Source of the DNA: a bacterium
Lineage (GTDB): Bacteria > Bdellovibrionota_G > JALEGL01
Reading direction: 5' to 3'
Assembly: GCA_022763185.1 (NCBI GenBank)
Contig: JALEGL010000003.1
Location: forward strand, 118,742-182,741
Length of the DNA stretch: 64,000 nt
Made by a program: the position numbers and the translations under genes. Shown piece after piece: positions 46,308-56,196 of this stretch (its first letter is position 1; every line of letters begins with the position of its first letter). The notes below the pieces were generated by a model, which saw nothing but the letters and a program-made list of their open reading frames with translations, had not been told where the DNA came from and did no database searches.

Positions 46308-46498
46308 TAAGCTAGTATTTATGAGTTTATATAGAAGAGCAGATATACAGCAATAATTTTCTAAGCTGGGGTTCAATAAAATTAAAATAAAATTTATTTT
46401 CAACTGTGGTATAAGGAACTTCTTTATTTATGTATTTAAAATAACAACAGTGTTTTTTTAATACATAGGGTTAAAATAAAAAGTTACTATACTATGCA

Positions 46499-48232
46499 AT
46501 GCAACAAAAATTAGGCCTATATTTTATTCTAAGTTTATTGCTTTTGTCTTGCCGTTCATCAAAAGAGTCTTTAAGCAATGTATGTAACGGAAAAGTCGTT
46601 ATCAGTAGTGCTGCGCCAATTGATTTTTCGAAAAACGAAAAAAAAGTTTTATGTGGTGATCAAAGCGTTCAAGCGTGGAGTGATTTACCTTTAATTCAAA
46701 CAGAAGTAACCCTTAAGAAAATTTTAAAAAATAGAAGCTTTTTTGATGTTCAAACATCCATCACAAACAATAAACTCTATGTAGCAACAGGTAGCTTGCA
46801 TCATATTGAAAAAATTGAGTTTCACAATCCTCCAGATAAATTTGAAGATGAACGCTATATTGCTTGGCAGAATAAAACATTAACTTCTGAAAATTTAGAT
46901 AAAATTGAAGTTTGGGTGATGCGCAGGTTAAAGTTTTTAGGCTATGCCTGTGCAAAAATAACACTTAAAGCTATTATTGAAACAAAAACACTCCATATAT
47001 ACATAGAGCCAGGTAAAAAATATCAGTTTCCAAAAATTACGTATGATGAAGGTATAGATCAATATTTAAAGCCTGGTGTGCTGCCTAGATTTTATGCTTT
47101 TAGACCCGGTGACCTATTTAATGGCGATTTATTAGAGCTTTCATCAAAAAGAACAGAGAATTCAGGCATAATCAATCATTCTTATTTTTTGACAGAGTGT
47201 CAAAATCAAGAGCTACAAATAATACAAAAAGTTAAACCAGGAGCCAATCGTTTATTTAAAGTAGGCGTAGGGGCAAGTACTGAAGAGCTGCCTATTGTTA
47301 AAGTTGGATGGAAAAATAGTCGTGTAGGACGCAGTGGTTCTTCTTTGTTTGCAGATCTTTATGCCTCACAAATTAATCAAAATTTACGCCTTGGTTTTGA
47401 GTGGCATGCGTTTAATGCAAACCGATGGTTTATGCAGCCTAGTATTGAGGCAAGAAGAGTGCGTGATGTTCAGCAAAAGTTTTTAGATTTAAACACATTT
47501 TATGAGCTTGGAGCTAGGCTTGACTCAAAAAGTACTTACTATTCTTTTAAAGCTGGGCCAGGTATCATTATTGAAAATACAGAAAAGGGTCCGTTTGATG
47601 GCTCAAAAGAGTTTGGTATTTTCCGTAGCTCACTTGAGATAACCAGCAACGACTTTGAAATTTTTCTTACTGAACCTCGCAGAGGTTACCAACTCAACTT
47701 CACATCATCTTTAATACTTGCCAGCAATAGAGAGTCTGTAGGAACCCAGCATTATAAAATTAGTGGCACGCGTTTATGGAATGTTTATAATTTTGGTCCA
47801 CCAAAATATGTTTTTGGAGTACGTTTTGGTTTAGAGTCCGTTGTGTCTTCTCAATCCAATGTACGTAACTTCATACCTCAGCATTATTTTCAGTGGCTTG
47901 GTGGTGATACAAACGTAAGAGGCTTTAGTCGAAGAGAAATTCCAGATAATGATATTGGAGCATTATCAAGTATGTATGGTGGGAGCGAATTACGTTTTGT
48001 ATCGTTTCTGGCCAATAAGGTAGACCCATTTATCTTTTTAGATTTTGGAATGATTGGGGATAGAAACTTTAAACTTAATTCTACTGTATATGGCTCACCT
48101 GGTTTGGGCTTTAGATACGATTCATTTATTGGAACTTTAAGGGCAACGGTTGCGCATGGCTTTGTGTTAGGGGATAGTGAAGATGTAGAACAACACCCAC
48201 AGTTTTTTTTAAGCCTGGGAAGAGAGTTCTAA
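46499..48232 (+). CDS. tamA: TamA-like Omp85 protein with a lipoprotein signal
   Basis: 577 residues. POTRA-like domains occupy about 60-260 and a C-terminal 16-strand Omp85 barrel the rest, with the conserved loop-6 motif T-N-V-R-G-F-S-R-R and a terminal aromatic (R-E-F). The N-terminus has a lipobox L-L-L-S-C18, so the protein is probably lipidated, as for the TamL variant known from Bacteroidota and unlike proteobacterial TamA. TamA works with TamB in outer-membrane protein insertion and phospholipid transport. The stop codon overlaps the tamB ATG by one base. Confidence 0.88.
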   Translation: MQQKLGLYFILSLLLLSCRSSKESLSNVCNGKVVISSAAPIDFSKNEKKVLCGDQSVQAWSDLPLIQTEVTLKKILKNRSFFDVQTSITNNKLYVATGSLHHIEKIEFHNPPDKFEDERYIAWQNKTLTSENLDKIEVWVMRRLKFLGYACAKITLKAIIETKTLHIYIEPGKKYQFPKITYDEGIDQYLKPGVLPRFYAFRPGDLFNGDLLELSSKRTENSGIINHSYFLTECQNQELQIIQKVKPGANRLFKVGVGASTEELPIVKVGWKNSRVGRSGSSLFADLYASQINQNLRLGFEWHAFNANRWFMQPSIEARRVRDVQQKFLDLNTFYELGARLDSKSTYYSFKAGPGIIIENTEKGPFDGSKEFGIFRSSLEITSNDFEIFLTEPRRGYQLNFTSSLILASNRESVGTQHYKISGTRLWNVYNFGPPKYVFGVRFGLESVVSSQSNVRNFIPQHYFQWLGGDTNVRGFSRREIPDNDIGALSSMYGGSELRFVSFLANKVDPFIFLDFGMIGDRNFKLNSTVYGSPGLGFRYDSFIGTLRATVAHGFVLGDSEDVEQHPQFFLSLGREF

Positions 48233-50448
48233 TGAAACAATTTTTAAAGGCGATTTTATATTTTATACTATCTTTGATAGTAGCAGGCATTGCTTTTATT
48301 GCTACAGTATGGTTTTTTCCAAAAACTATTGTCAACAATACTGTTTTGCATTGGGGCTACCAGCAACAAGATTTGATTAAATTTGAACGCGGATTTCCTG
48401 AGAATTTGGAGCTTGATGTTTATAATGTTGGTTTTCTGAAAAAAGGAGTGAAGTTAAAGGTAAAAGACACTTGTATCTATACATCTAATAAACAAATTCA
48501 AACATGTTTAGATACGGTGGATATAAAGGTGCTTTTAGATTTTTCTGATTTTTCAATCAAGCTCTATTCTTTAGGGCCTGTTATCTTTCACGCGCATGAT
48601 TTTAAATTTCTAAATCAACCCAATTCAAAACAGAAAAATAAAAAGCCCTTTGTAGTTGAAGATTTTTTATCGGAAGATTTTTTTATGAATCGCCTAGATG
48701 TTAATTTTGGCAATATTGAAATCATTGATGATTTAAAAAAGTACACAGCAGATTTAAAAATTACCGGCAAGACAGTTGATGATGACTATATTTTAGATGT
48801 GCTCAGTAGTTTCAGTTATGAAAAATCTAAAAAGTTAGCATTAAAACTTCAGGGCAAAGTTAATACCCTAAAAAATGTTATAGCATCGGTTAAATTGACG
48901 AATCAAGTCAATGATCAAGTGAACAGTCAACTAAAAGGCGATTTAAAATTGGATTTATTGAATACTAAAGCTTCATTTTTAGGAGAAGGCTATGCAGATC
49001 AATTGTCAGATGCAATTAAAAGAGTAAATATTAAAAAAATAAAATTTGATAATTTTGACAAGTTGTATTTAAGCGTAGACTTTGCATCTCAGCTTGTCTT
49101 GGAGTCACTTTACTCAGTTGAGTCATCAAGTTTACCCAAACCCAAAATTAAAACGTCGTTTACTGGTAAGGCAGAAGCTAAAGAAAGCCAACCAGGCATA
49201 ATTGATTATAAAATTGAACTAGATCCCATTGAGCAGTATGGAACTACTATAATAGCTAATACACAAGGTTCATACACTAAGAACAAACAAAAAATTACAA
49301 TAAAAGAACTTCTTTTTTTAATGGAGGTTCCGCATTTTGAACATTTAGTTACAAAACTTGAAGCTACACAGTGGGCTATCCCCGCGCCTTTGAATAGTTT
49401 GAAAGGAAAAGTAAGTATAAAACTTGGGCAAGACAGTGAACTAGAAAGCTTAGAACAAAGGTACTTCTCTATTCCTATTAATGTTGAAACAGGTTTAAAA
49501 TCAAAAGATCAGTCATTGGGCACTCAATCTTCAGGTCAACTTGTTTTTGATTCAACTGAAAAAAAAATAGACATGAAATTGGATGTGTTGCTCAATAATA
49601 TCAAGTTGGCTATCCCCAATTTTGATCCTGCCAGTTCAATGCCAAAAGTTAGCAGCGATGAAAGAATTTTATCGCAAAATCAAAAAGATCAACTGTCATT
49701 AGAAAGTGATTTATCACAGGATAAGCAGTTGAAACAAAAAGAAACATCTCTATTGTCTTATGAAGTTACAATCAATACGCCCAATAAACCAATCCGTATC
49801 ATGTATGATTTATTTAAACCAGCAGCCAAATTTAGGTTAAAAGGAAAAATAAATGAACATGCCTCTACCTTCACTGTAAAAGCAGAGCAGTTTAAAGTTG
49901 AATATTTAAAAAGAGAAGCAAAACTAGAGAAGTTTGTTGTTAAAACAGATTCTAATAAAGAGAGTATTTATTTGGATGGACGGTTTTCAATTAAAAAGGC
50001 TGATTATGATCTTTATGTCAATGTTGAGCAAAGATACGAAACCCCACAAATCACACTTTCTTCAAATCCACCGCTTCCTGAAGAAGACATTATTTCTCTT
50101 ATACTGTTTAATCAGCTGTCTAATGACGTGAGCAGTGGATCATCCAATTCAGTTGAAAATACAAGAGCGGCAATCGCACAAAAAACTATTGGTTTCTTTT
50201 CATTCTTTGTTTTAGCGTCAACACCTGTTGAAAGTGTTAACTATGACCCTAATACCAAGACGTATTCAGCAAGGGTAAAGCTACCGGGTGGATTTACAGC
50301 AACCGTAGGAAGTGATTGGGATGAAGCTCAAGAGGTGGGGATTCGGAAAAGTTTGGGCGGTAACTGGGCAATTTCTGCAGGTGTTGGAACCGATGCTCAA
50401 GGAGAACAAAAACAAGAATCTATGCTGGAATGGTTTTATAGGTATTGA
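48232..50448 (+). CDS. tamB: TamB-like translocation/assembly protein (short)
   Basis: 738 residues: an N-terminal membrane anchor (about 3-27), a long predicted beta-taco groove and the C-terminal TamB (DUF490) domain with L-P-E-E-D-I-I-S-L-I-L-F-N and G-G-F-T-A-T-V-G-S-D-W. It spans the periplasm and partners with TamA. Escherichia coli TamB is about 1259 residues, so this one is much shorter and may not span as far. The ATG overlaps the tamA stop (TAATG), so translation is coupled. Confidence 0.88.
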   Translation: MKQFLKAILYFILSLIVAGIAFIATVWFFPKTIVNNTVLHWGYQQQDLIKFERGFPENLELDVYNVGFLKKGVKLKVKDTCIYTSNKQIQTCLDTVDIKVLLDFSDFSIKLYSLGPVIFHAHDFKFLNQPNSKQKNKKPFVVEDFLSEDFFMNRLDVNFGNIEIIDDLKKYTADLKITGKTVDDDYILDVLSSFSYEKSKKLALKLQGKVNTLKNVIASVKLTNQVNDQVNSQLKGDLKLDLLNTKASFLGEGYADQLSDAIKRVNIKKIKFDNFDKLYLSVDFASQLVLESLYSVESSSLPKPKIKTSFTGKAEAKESQPGIIDYKIELDPIEQYGTTIIANTQGSYTKNKQKITIKELLFLMEVPHFEHLVTKLEATQWAIPAPLNSLKGKVSIKLGQDSELESLEQRYFSIPINVETGLKSKDQSLGTQSSGQLVFDSTEKKIDMKLDVLLNNIKLAIPNFDPASSMPKVSSDERILSQNQKDQLSLESDLSQDKQLKQKETSLLSYEVTINTPNKPIRIMYDLFKPAAKFRLKGKINEHASTFTVKAEQFKVEYLKREAKLEKFVVKTDSNKESIYLDGRFSIKKADYDLYVNVEQRYETPQITLSSNPPLPEEDIISLILFNQLSNDVSSGSSNSVENTRAAIAQKTIGFFSFFVLASTPVESVNYDPNTKTYSARVKLPGGFTATVGSDWDEAQEVGIRKSLGGNWAISAGVGTDAQGEQKQESMLEWFYRY

Positions 50449-50509
50449 GTTGAAAAATATAAATATTGTGTAATAGTACTTCTTAGTTAGAGATCTATAA
50501 ATAAAGAAT

Positions 50510-51403
50510 ATGAAAAAAAAAGAAAAAATATCTGTCTTTGATTTAACTGTTTCGTGGAAATTCTTTGCGGTAAAATTTTTAAAAGAAATTCAAAAAAGTG
50601 ACATAGCTAAATCTGCAGCAGCTTTAAGCTATTATTTAACGCTGTCTGTTTTTCCTGCTTTTATATTTTTATTGAGCCTTTTCGCTTTTTTAGATTTTAG
50701 TAATTTACAAAACACTGCGATACATTCTATTCAAACATTACTGCCTGGAGATGCTAAAGTGATGTTTGAATCTTTTATACAAGAATTAACACATAATGGT
50801 GGTATTGCAGTATTATCGTTTGGTTTTATTGTTGCGACATGGTCTGCATCTAACGGTTTAGCCGCTGTAATTGCCCAATTGAATGAAGCTTATAAAGTCA
50901 AAGAAGCCAGAAACTTTATAAAAACAAGATTAACATCATTTTTCTTGATGGCAGTATTTGTGGTCATGCTATTAACAACCTTCTCAATCATTACAGTCAG
51001 TGAAAATGTATGGTCTTATTTACAACAACATTTTACAGTTTCATGGCTTTTTTTGTTGCTCTTACTGCTTATTAAATGGCTTTTTGTGTTTCTAATTATC
51101 TGTACAGCCTTTGCACTTATTTATTACTATGGCCCAAATGTACAACAAAAATTTAGATTTATTACGCCTGGGAGCGTTTTAGGGTCATTGTTGACAATTG
51201 TTGTAACCCTAGCGCTCAATTTTTATCTCATCCATTTTAACAGCTTTGGTAAAATTTATGGCAGTATCGGTGGATTCATAGTTTTTATGCTATGGTTGAA
51301 CGCCTGTGGTTTTGTACTTTTACTTGGCGCTGAGTTAAATGCATCGCTTGAGCACTACAATCAACATGGAAAGAATAAAGGTGAAAAAAAGATCAATGCA
51401 TGA
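50510..51403 (+). CDS. YihY/BrkB-family inner-membrane protein
   Basis: 297 residues with six membrane segments. It has the family signature S-A-A-A-L-S-Y-Y-L-T-L-S-V-F-P near residue 35, W-S-A-S-N-G-L-A-A-V in the middle, and Y-Y-Y-G-P-N-V followed by P-G-S-V-L-G-S and Y-G-S-I-G-G-F-I-V-F-M-L-W-L-N near the end. Once labelled ribonuclease BN in error. Recent proposals link the family to lipid or envelope transport, which would suit the tamAB genes 62 bases upstream; that link is inference. Confidence 0.9.
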   Translation: MKKKEKISVFDLTVSWKFFAVKFLKEIQKSDIAKSAAALSYYLTLSVFPAFIFLLSLFAFLDFSNLQNTAIHSIQTLLPGDAKVMFESFIQELTHNGGIAVLSFGFIVATWSASNGLAAVIAQLNEAYKVKEARNFIKTRLTSFFLMAVFVVMLLTTFSIITVSENVWSYLQQHFTVSWLFLLLLLLIKWLFVFLIICTAFALIYYYGPNVQQKFRFITPGSVLGSLLTIVVTLALNFYLIHFNSFGKIYGSIGGFIVFMLWLNACGFVLLLGAELNASLEHYNQHGKNKGEKKINA

Positions 51404-51408
51404 ATTTC

Positions 51409-51513
51409 TTAATCATCAATACTGTGCTTAGAGCACCAAAACTGAATCAGTAAGATAGTAAGCATCAGTGTAACCCACAGCAGTTTAGAGATTTTAATAA
51501 GATAAGTGTACAT
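51409..51513 (-). CDS. possible 34-residue single-span membrane protein
   Basis: ATG at 51513 to TAA at 51409 encodes 34 residues with a hydrophobic core L-L-W-V-T-L-M-L-T-I-L-L-I-Q-F-W-C and a charged end. It lies 28 bases downstream of the HPF-like gene on the same strand. No Shine-Dalgarno is seen, so evidence is limited to position and composition. Confidence 0.28.
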   Translation of the reverse strand: MYTYLIKISKLLWVTLMLTILLIQFWCSKHSIDD

Positions 51514-51541
51514 TTAAAAATTTAGACGTAATATTATCAAT

Positions 51542-51856
51542 TTAATGGTTAAAGTTTTTTTCTTTAATTTTTTTTAATGATCGATGTGTCTTGTCTAAAG
51601 CCCCAGTCAATGCTTCTTCCATGGTTTCACTGTTATGGCTCACCGCAATAGGTTTTAATTTTTCAATTCGTGTTTCAATAGTACATTTTTTATCATAAGC
51701 ACCACCTTTTTCACTGTTTTCATCACTCATGTGCACATTGACACGGGTAACAAAACTTGAAAAGTGCTGTAGATTATCTTGCGTTAAATCTCTTACGTAT
51801 TGAGTCAGTCTTTGATCATTGTTGATTGATTCATCTGTATTAACCTGAACTTGCAT
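51542..51856 (-). CDS. HPF/RaiA-like ribosome-associated protein
   Basis: 104 residues from ATG 51856, chosen because AAAGGA lies six bases upstream; a start at 51901 would add 15 residues. The pattern is that of the HPF/RaiA N-domain: short strand M-Q-V-Q-V-N, helix with Y-V-R-D-L-T-Q-D-N-L, strand V-T-R-V-N-V-H-M-S-D-E-N, strand C-T-I-E-T-R-I, then the helix T-M-E-E-A-L-T-G-A-L-D-K-T-H-R-S-L-K-K-I-K. Such proteins bind the 30S subunit and inhibit or dimerise ribosomes in stasis. The match is by pattern and the short-form assignment is moderately certain. Confidence 0.75.
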   Translation of the reverse strand: MQVQVNTDESINNDQRLTQYVRDLTQDNLQHFSSFVTRVNVHMSDENSEKGGAYDKKCTIETRIEKLKPIAVSHNSETMEEALTGALDKTHRSLKKIKEKNFNH

Positions 51857-52098
51857 GTATATCCTTTCAAAATTAATGTTATTAATTGATTGGTTAAACA
51901 TAATGATTATTCTTCAAAAATTCTGCTATCTTAAGTTAGGTATGTGCAATATTAAATTTTTATGTTTTAAAATTGTTGATTTGGAAAAGACGACATGCCC
52001 CGTGAAAAGTCATTGATTGATATTATAAGTTGTGGATTTTTATAGCAAAAAAGCTCTGTTTTTTTGCATAAATCAATAGGTTGATTATTATTGTTTTT

Positions 52099-53526
52099 AT
52101 GAAAAACAAAAAATACCCCTATATAACAAAAAAAGTGTTTACATTATTATTGTGTGCCAGTGCACTGGTGCTTTATTCTTGCGGAGGACTTCAAGTCAGT
52201 GCTGTCAGAGAATGGATTCATCCATCTTCTGATGAAGACTTTGTAAGTCTGCAAGGGCAAGATGCTGGTTCAGCTGAAGTTGCAACGGATGCCTCTGGTA
52301 ATGCGATTGTAGCTTGGAAACAAAATGAAGGCAACGATAGAATTATGATTGGTGAATATCGCAATGGTACTTGGACCTGGCCAACATCAATTGATGACAA
52401 TATCAACCCTGGAACATCGGATACAGATTCGCCAAGCATAGCCATGGATGATGATGGCAATGCTATTGTTGTTTGGGAGCAAGAAGAAGGTTCTGACTAT
52501 AATATTTTCATCAGTGAGTACCGCAATGGCAGCTGGACTCATCCAGCAGATACCAACGACTATATCAGTCCAAATAGTGGTTCACTATATGATGCGGAAG
52601 TCGCCATGGACAATAACGGTAATGCTATTGTCGCATGGATCGGTTACGATGGCGCAGATGATCAAGTTTTTATCAGTGAGTACCGCAATGGCAGTTGGAC
52701 CCATCCTGCAGATGCAGATGATAATATCAGTCCTGATGGTCAAGATGTCTATGATATGGAAGTGGCAATGGATGATAACGGCAATGCTATTATTGTTTGG
52801 GAACAGTATAACGGTACCGACGACCAAATTTTTATCAGTGAGTACCGCAATGGCAGTTGGACACATCCTGCAGATTTAAATGATTTTATCAGTGTTACTG
52901 GAGAAGAATCTGATGACCCTGAAATTGCTATGGATAACAATGGTAATGCCATTATTGTTTGGACTCAATATATTGAAACACCAGATGTAGAAAGAGTCTA
53001 CATGAGCGAGTATAGAAATGGCAGTTGGACTCACCCTGCAGATGAAGACGATTATATCAGTGTGACGAGCTCAGATGATACTTATGACCCAACTGTAGCC
53101 ATGGACAATGATGGCAATGCAATTATTGTTTGGTACCAAAATGATAGTTCAGAAGATCAACAAGTGTTTATGAGTGAATACAGAAATGGTAGCTGGGATC
53201 ACCCAAGCTCACTCAGTGACAATATCAGCCCAGATGGTGAAGACGTTTATGATGTTCAAGTGGCCATGGATAACAATGGTAATGCAATTATTGCGTGGGA
53301 CCAGTATGATGGTGAAAATGACCAAATTTTCATGAGTGAATATAGAAATGGTAAATGGGATCATCCAGACTCTATTAATGACAATATTAGTCCTGACAGC
53401 GATGATGATACGGATGACCCAATCATTACCATGAGTGATTCAGGAAATGCTTTCATTACTTGGGATCAATATCTAACGGATGGCGATTTTGATGCTGTAT
53501 TTATCAGCCAGTATGTAATCAAATAG
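52099..53526 (+). CDS. propeller-type repeat lipoprotein
   Basis: 475 residues from ATG 52099 with lipobox L-Y-S-C28. The mature protein is about eight repeats of 53-56 residues: V/I-A-M-D-N-N-G-N-A-I-I-V-W, then F-I/M-S-E-Y-R-N-G-S-W-T-H-P-A-D and D-N-I-S-P. Tandem strands with A-I-V-x-W and W-x-x-P suggest a beta-propeller. At DNA level neighbouring repeats are nearly identical over about 45 bases at 52507, 52669 and 52831 (162-base spacing), so they expand or homogenise by recombination. Probably surface-exposed binding protein; ligand unknown. Confidence 0.82.
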   Translation: MKNKKYPYITKKVFTLLLCASALVLYSCGGLQVSAVREWIHPSSDEDFVSLQGQDAGSAEVATDASGNAIVAWKQNEGNDRIMIGEYRNGTWTWPTSIDDNINPGTSDTDSPSIAMDDDGNAIVVWEQEEGSDYNIFISEYRNGSWTHPADTNDYISPNSGSLYDAEVAMDNNGNAIVAWIGYDGADDQVFISEYRNGSWTHPADADDNISPDGQDVYDMEVAMDDNGNAIIVWEQYNGTDDQIFISEYRNGSWTHPADLNDFISVTGEESDDPEIAMDNNGNAIIVWTQYIETPDVERVYMSEYRNGSWTHPADEDDYISVTSSDDTYDPTVAMDNDGNAIIVWYQNDSSEDQQVFMSEYRNGSWDHPSSLSDNISPDGEDVYDVQVAMDNNGNAIIAWDQYDGENDQIFMSEYRNGKWDHPDSINDNISPDSDDDTDDPIITMSDSGNAFITWDQYLTDGDFDAVFISQYVIK

Positions 53527-53550
53527 TATTAGTATAAATCAAATTTAACT

Positions 53551-53590
53551 AAAAAGCCTCTTTGCTTTGAATTAAGTAAAGAGGCTTTTT
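53551..53590. terminator. bidirectional intrinsic terminator
   Basis: AAAAAGCCTCTTT (53551-53563) and AAAGAGGCTTTTT (53578-53590) form a perfect 13-pair stem around a 14-base loop, with the T run within the descending arm on the plus strand and likewise on the minus. It closes the propeller-lipoprotein transcript. Confidence 0.88.
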
Positions 53591-53690
53591 CATCATTGGG
53601 CAAAAAATGCTGTTCATATAAGTTTGATTGATTGTGATAAGTTGGTTAAAGTCTAATGCAATCAATATTCAGTCAAAGTACATAGAGCTT

Positions 53691-56177
53691 ATGAGGTTTT
53701 TTTACATATTTATACTATTCACTTGTTTACTGATAAGCAATGTATTTGCAACTATAAATAACGCCATTGTCTATCAAGTGTTTCTCATGTCATTCAAAGA
53801 CTCCAATGGCGATGGGTATGGCGACCTCAAAGGGCTTACTTCTAAATTAGACTACCTTAAAGATCTTGGAGTAGACTACATATACCTTAACCCTGTCACA
53901 GCGGCTGAGTCTAAAACAAAAAATTTTTCACGTTATAACCTTGGTTATCATGCTTTAGAACTCAATAAAATTAATCCACGTTATGGGACAATGGCAGATT
54001 TTGAAAATCTTATTAAGCAAGCCAAGAAAAAAAACATTAAAATCATTTTGGATTTTGTAGAAATAGCACTTTCAAAACATCACCCTTTTTTTATTGATGC
54101 TATCAGTAACCCCAATAGTCCTTACAAGGATTGGTTTCTTTTTAAAAACGAGAAGCCCAAAGAAGCTTGGGTAAATTATTTAGGGGGAGGCTGGCATAAA
54201 CTATCCAATGGAAAGTATTATTTTGCTTTATATGGACAAGCCCCTTTTCCTCATTATTCCAATCCAGAAGTTCAAAGCTATTTTTTAGGTTTGATCAATT
54301 TCTGGATGTCAAAGGGTATAGAAGGTTTTCGATTGGATGCCTTAAAACATCTTTTTATTCATGGGCCTAAACAGTATGAGCATCAACCTGAGCTATTTGA
54401 GTATATAAAAAAGATAAAAGCTATTGTAAGAAAATATGGAAAAAATAAGATTTTAATAGGGGAAGTGATTCCATATCCCATCAACCATAACTACATTGGC
54501 TATCAAAATGAAATGCTAGATTTGATTTATGACGGTGTTTTTACAGAAACCCAATTTTCAGGGACAAAAATCAACTTAAAAACTATAAGTTCTAAATACT
54601 TAAATAGTTTTACCTATGAAGGTAAAAAACCACATCAGCTCACTTTTTTTGCTAACCATGATCGTGGAAGAATCGGTCATAAATTTAACCAACATGCTTT
54701 AAGTTATGAAGATAAAATTAAATTGATGGCATCTTTGCACTTATTAGATTTAGGTACACCTCTTATTTATTATGGTGAAGAGCTTGGCCTTCTAGGGTAT
54801 TTGGATTCAGGTAATAAAAAATCCATGCAAACTACAGATGCTCTGACAACCATGCCATGGAGTAAAAAAAAGTATGGAGGATTTTCAACAACAGAGGATA
54901 AAATATTTCCACCTCTTTCAAAAGACTACCCTATAAGAAATGTAGAGTTACAAACAGAAAATCCCAAGTCAGTTCTGAATCATTATAAAAAATTAATCAA
55001 AGTTAGAAAATCTCTTGGTATTTTTTCTTCTGGTTCAAGAAAAAAATTAAAACAATTAAACCCTAATATTTATCACAGCTTTTTTTATGATAATGAAAAT
55101 TTAGTCTGGGTGGTTCATAACCTTAGCTCAGAGCTTGAAAATTTAAGCTATGATTTTTCACCCTATTTGCGATCAATCCCTGCATTAACAAATGTTTGGT
55201 GTAGTGCAGATGCACCTGTTGTAGATCAGGTAAATTACAAAGCTACACTTAAAAAAGTATCGCCTTATGGCTCTTGTGTTTATAAGCTAGAAGGAATCAC
55301 AGCCAAAGATATAATCAATGTAACTCTTGCTAAAGCTTATATTCAATCCGAAGCAAGACAAGGAAATAAAAACTATATTTTATTAAATAAGAGTGCTGAT
55401 GAGGCCTTGCGCATTTATAAAAAAAATCCAGGAAAAGTTGATGTAACATACTTTAAAGATCCCGGTTTGTTTTTTGCAAATTACCAAATAGTATATAAGA
55501 ACAGCTTTGAACTATCTGGAGAAAAATTTCTTCCTATTCCAGATAATATTTCTGCAATAAAAATCATTGGGCAGGATGAAGTTGGTTTTTCAAAAAGTGA
55601 CAATCTAAAAAGTTTATTTAAAAAAAAGGCTACACAAAAATATTTAAATACAAATATCAGTAACATCAAGTCTATTGATTATGGAAAAGATCAACATTTT
55701 TTGTATTTTAAAATTAAACAAGAAAAGATGACCCTGCAAAAAAATGGGGGTTTGGACTATTGTTTTATGTTTGATGATCTTGAGCAAACAACAGGTGCCA
55801 ATAGTATTGAGTTTTGGCTACTCAATAAAATCTTTACACCTATAAATACAATTGAAACCCTAATGATTTATCAGCATGATCATAGAGAAAAACACCCTAT
55901 TGTTTTTAGTGATGTCAATGCAAACAATCAACCTGGGGTAAAAAATAATCATTCGGTCCTTTTCTTTCAAAGGGATGATTATTTTTATCTTATGATAGAT
56001 CGTAAGGTCATTCCCTATGAAAAAATTCAATTTGCCATCATTACCTGGAGTGCGGGTACAGCGTGGGGTGGGTCAGAAAAAACGCCACCTATTGTTGACC
56101 AACTGCCTTATGATATAAGTGTTATGAGAAGTAAAGAGCCAAATGTGATTCAGTCTTTTCTTAAAATCAATCAATAA
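53691..56177 (+). CDS. secreted GH13 alpha-amylase-family protein
   Basis: 828 residues from ATG 53691, where a signal peptide starts (cleavage near V-F-A); the frame is open further up but not signal-like. The (beta/alpha)8 barrel has A-I-V-Y-Q-V-F and D-G-Y-G-D-L-K-G-L, nucleophile D216 in G-F-R-L-D-A, acid/base E258 in I-G-E-V, and D324 in N-H-D-R-G. Region I is unusual: D121-F-V-E-I125-A126, where the family usually has N-H. Residues about 480-828 form one or two extra domains I do not recognise. It probably degrades or transfers alpha-glucans outside the cytoplasm. Confidence 0.88.
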   Translation: MRFFYIFILFTCLLISNVFATINNAIVYQVFLMSFKDSNGDGYGDLKGLTSKLDYLKDLGVDYIYLNPVTAAESKTKNFSRYNLGYHALELNKINPRYGTMADFENLIKQAKKKNIKIILDFVEIALSKHHPFFIDAISNPNSPYKDWFLFKNEKPKEAWVNYLGGGWHKLSNGKYYFALYGQAPFPHYSNPEVQSYFLGLINFWMSKGIEGFRLDALKHLFIHGPKQYEHQPELFEYIKKIKAIVRKYGKNKILIGEVIPYPINHNYIGYQNEMLDLIYDGVFTETQFSGTKINLKTISSKYLNSFTYEGKKPHQLTFFANHDRGRIGHKFNQHALSYEDKIKLMASLHLLDLGTPLIYYGEELGLLGYLDSGNKKSMQTTDALTTMPWSKKKYGGFSTTEDKIFPPLSKDYPIRNVELQTENPKSVLNHYKKLIKVRKSLGIFSSGSRKKLKQLNPNIYHSFFYDNENLVWVVHNLSSELENLSYDFSPYLRSIPALTNVWCSADAPVVDQVNYKATLKKVSPYGSCVYKLEGITAKDIINVTLAKAYIQSEARQGNKNYILLNKSADEALRIYKKNPGKVDVTYFKDPGLFFANYQIVYKNSFELSGEKFLPIPDNISAIKIIGQDEVGFSKSDNLKSLFKKKATQKYLNTNISNIKSIDYGKDQHFLYFKIKQEKMTLQKNGGLDYCFMFDDLEQTTGANSIEFWLLNKIFTPINTIETLMIYQHDHREKHPIVFSDVNANNQPGVKNNHSVLFFQRDDYFYLMIDRKVIPYEKIQFAIITWSAGTAWGGSEKTPPIVDQLPYDISVMRSKEPNVIQSFLKINQ

Positions 56178-56196
56178 CAAAACTAGGAGTAAATGA

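Noticed and set aside
52585-52866. Long minus-strand frames inside the propeller lipoprotein gene
   Set aside because: They arise from the repeated, biased codon pattern of the plus-strand gene and have no start signal or recognised product.
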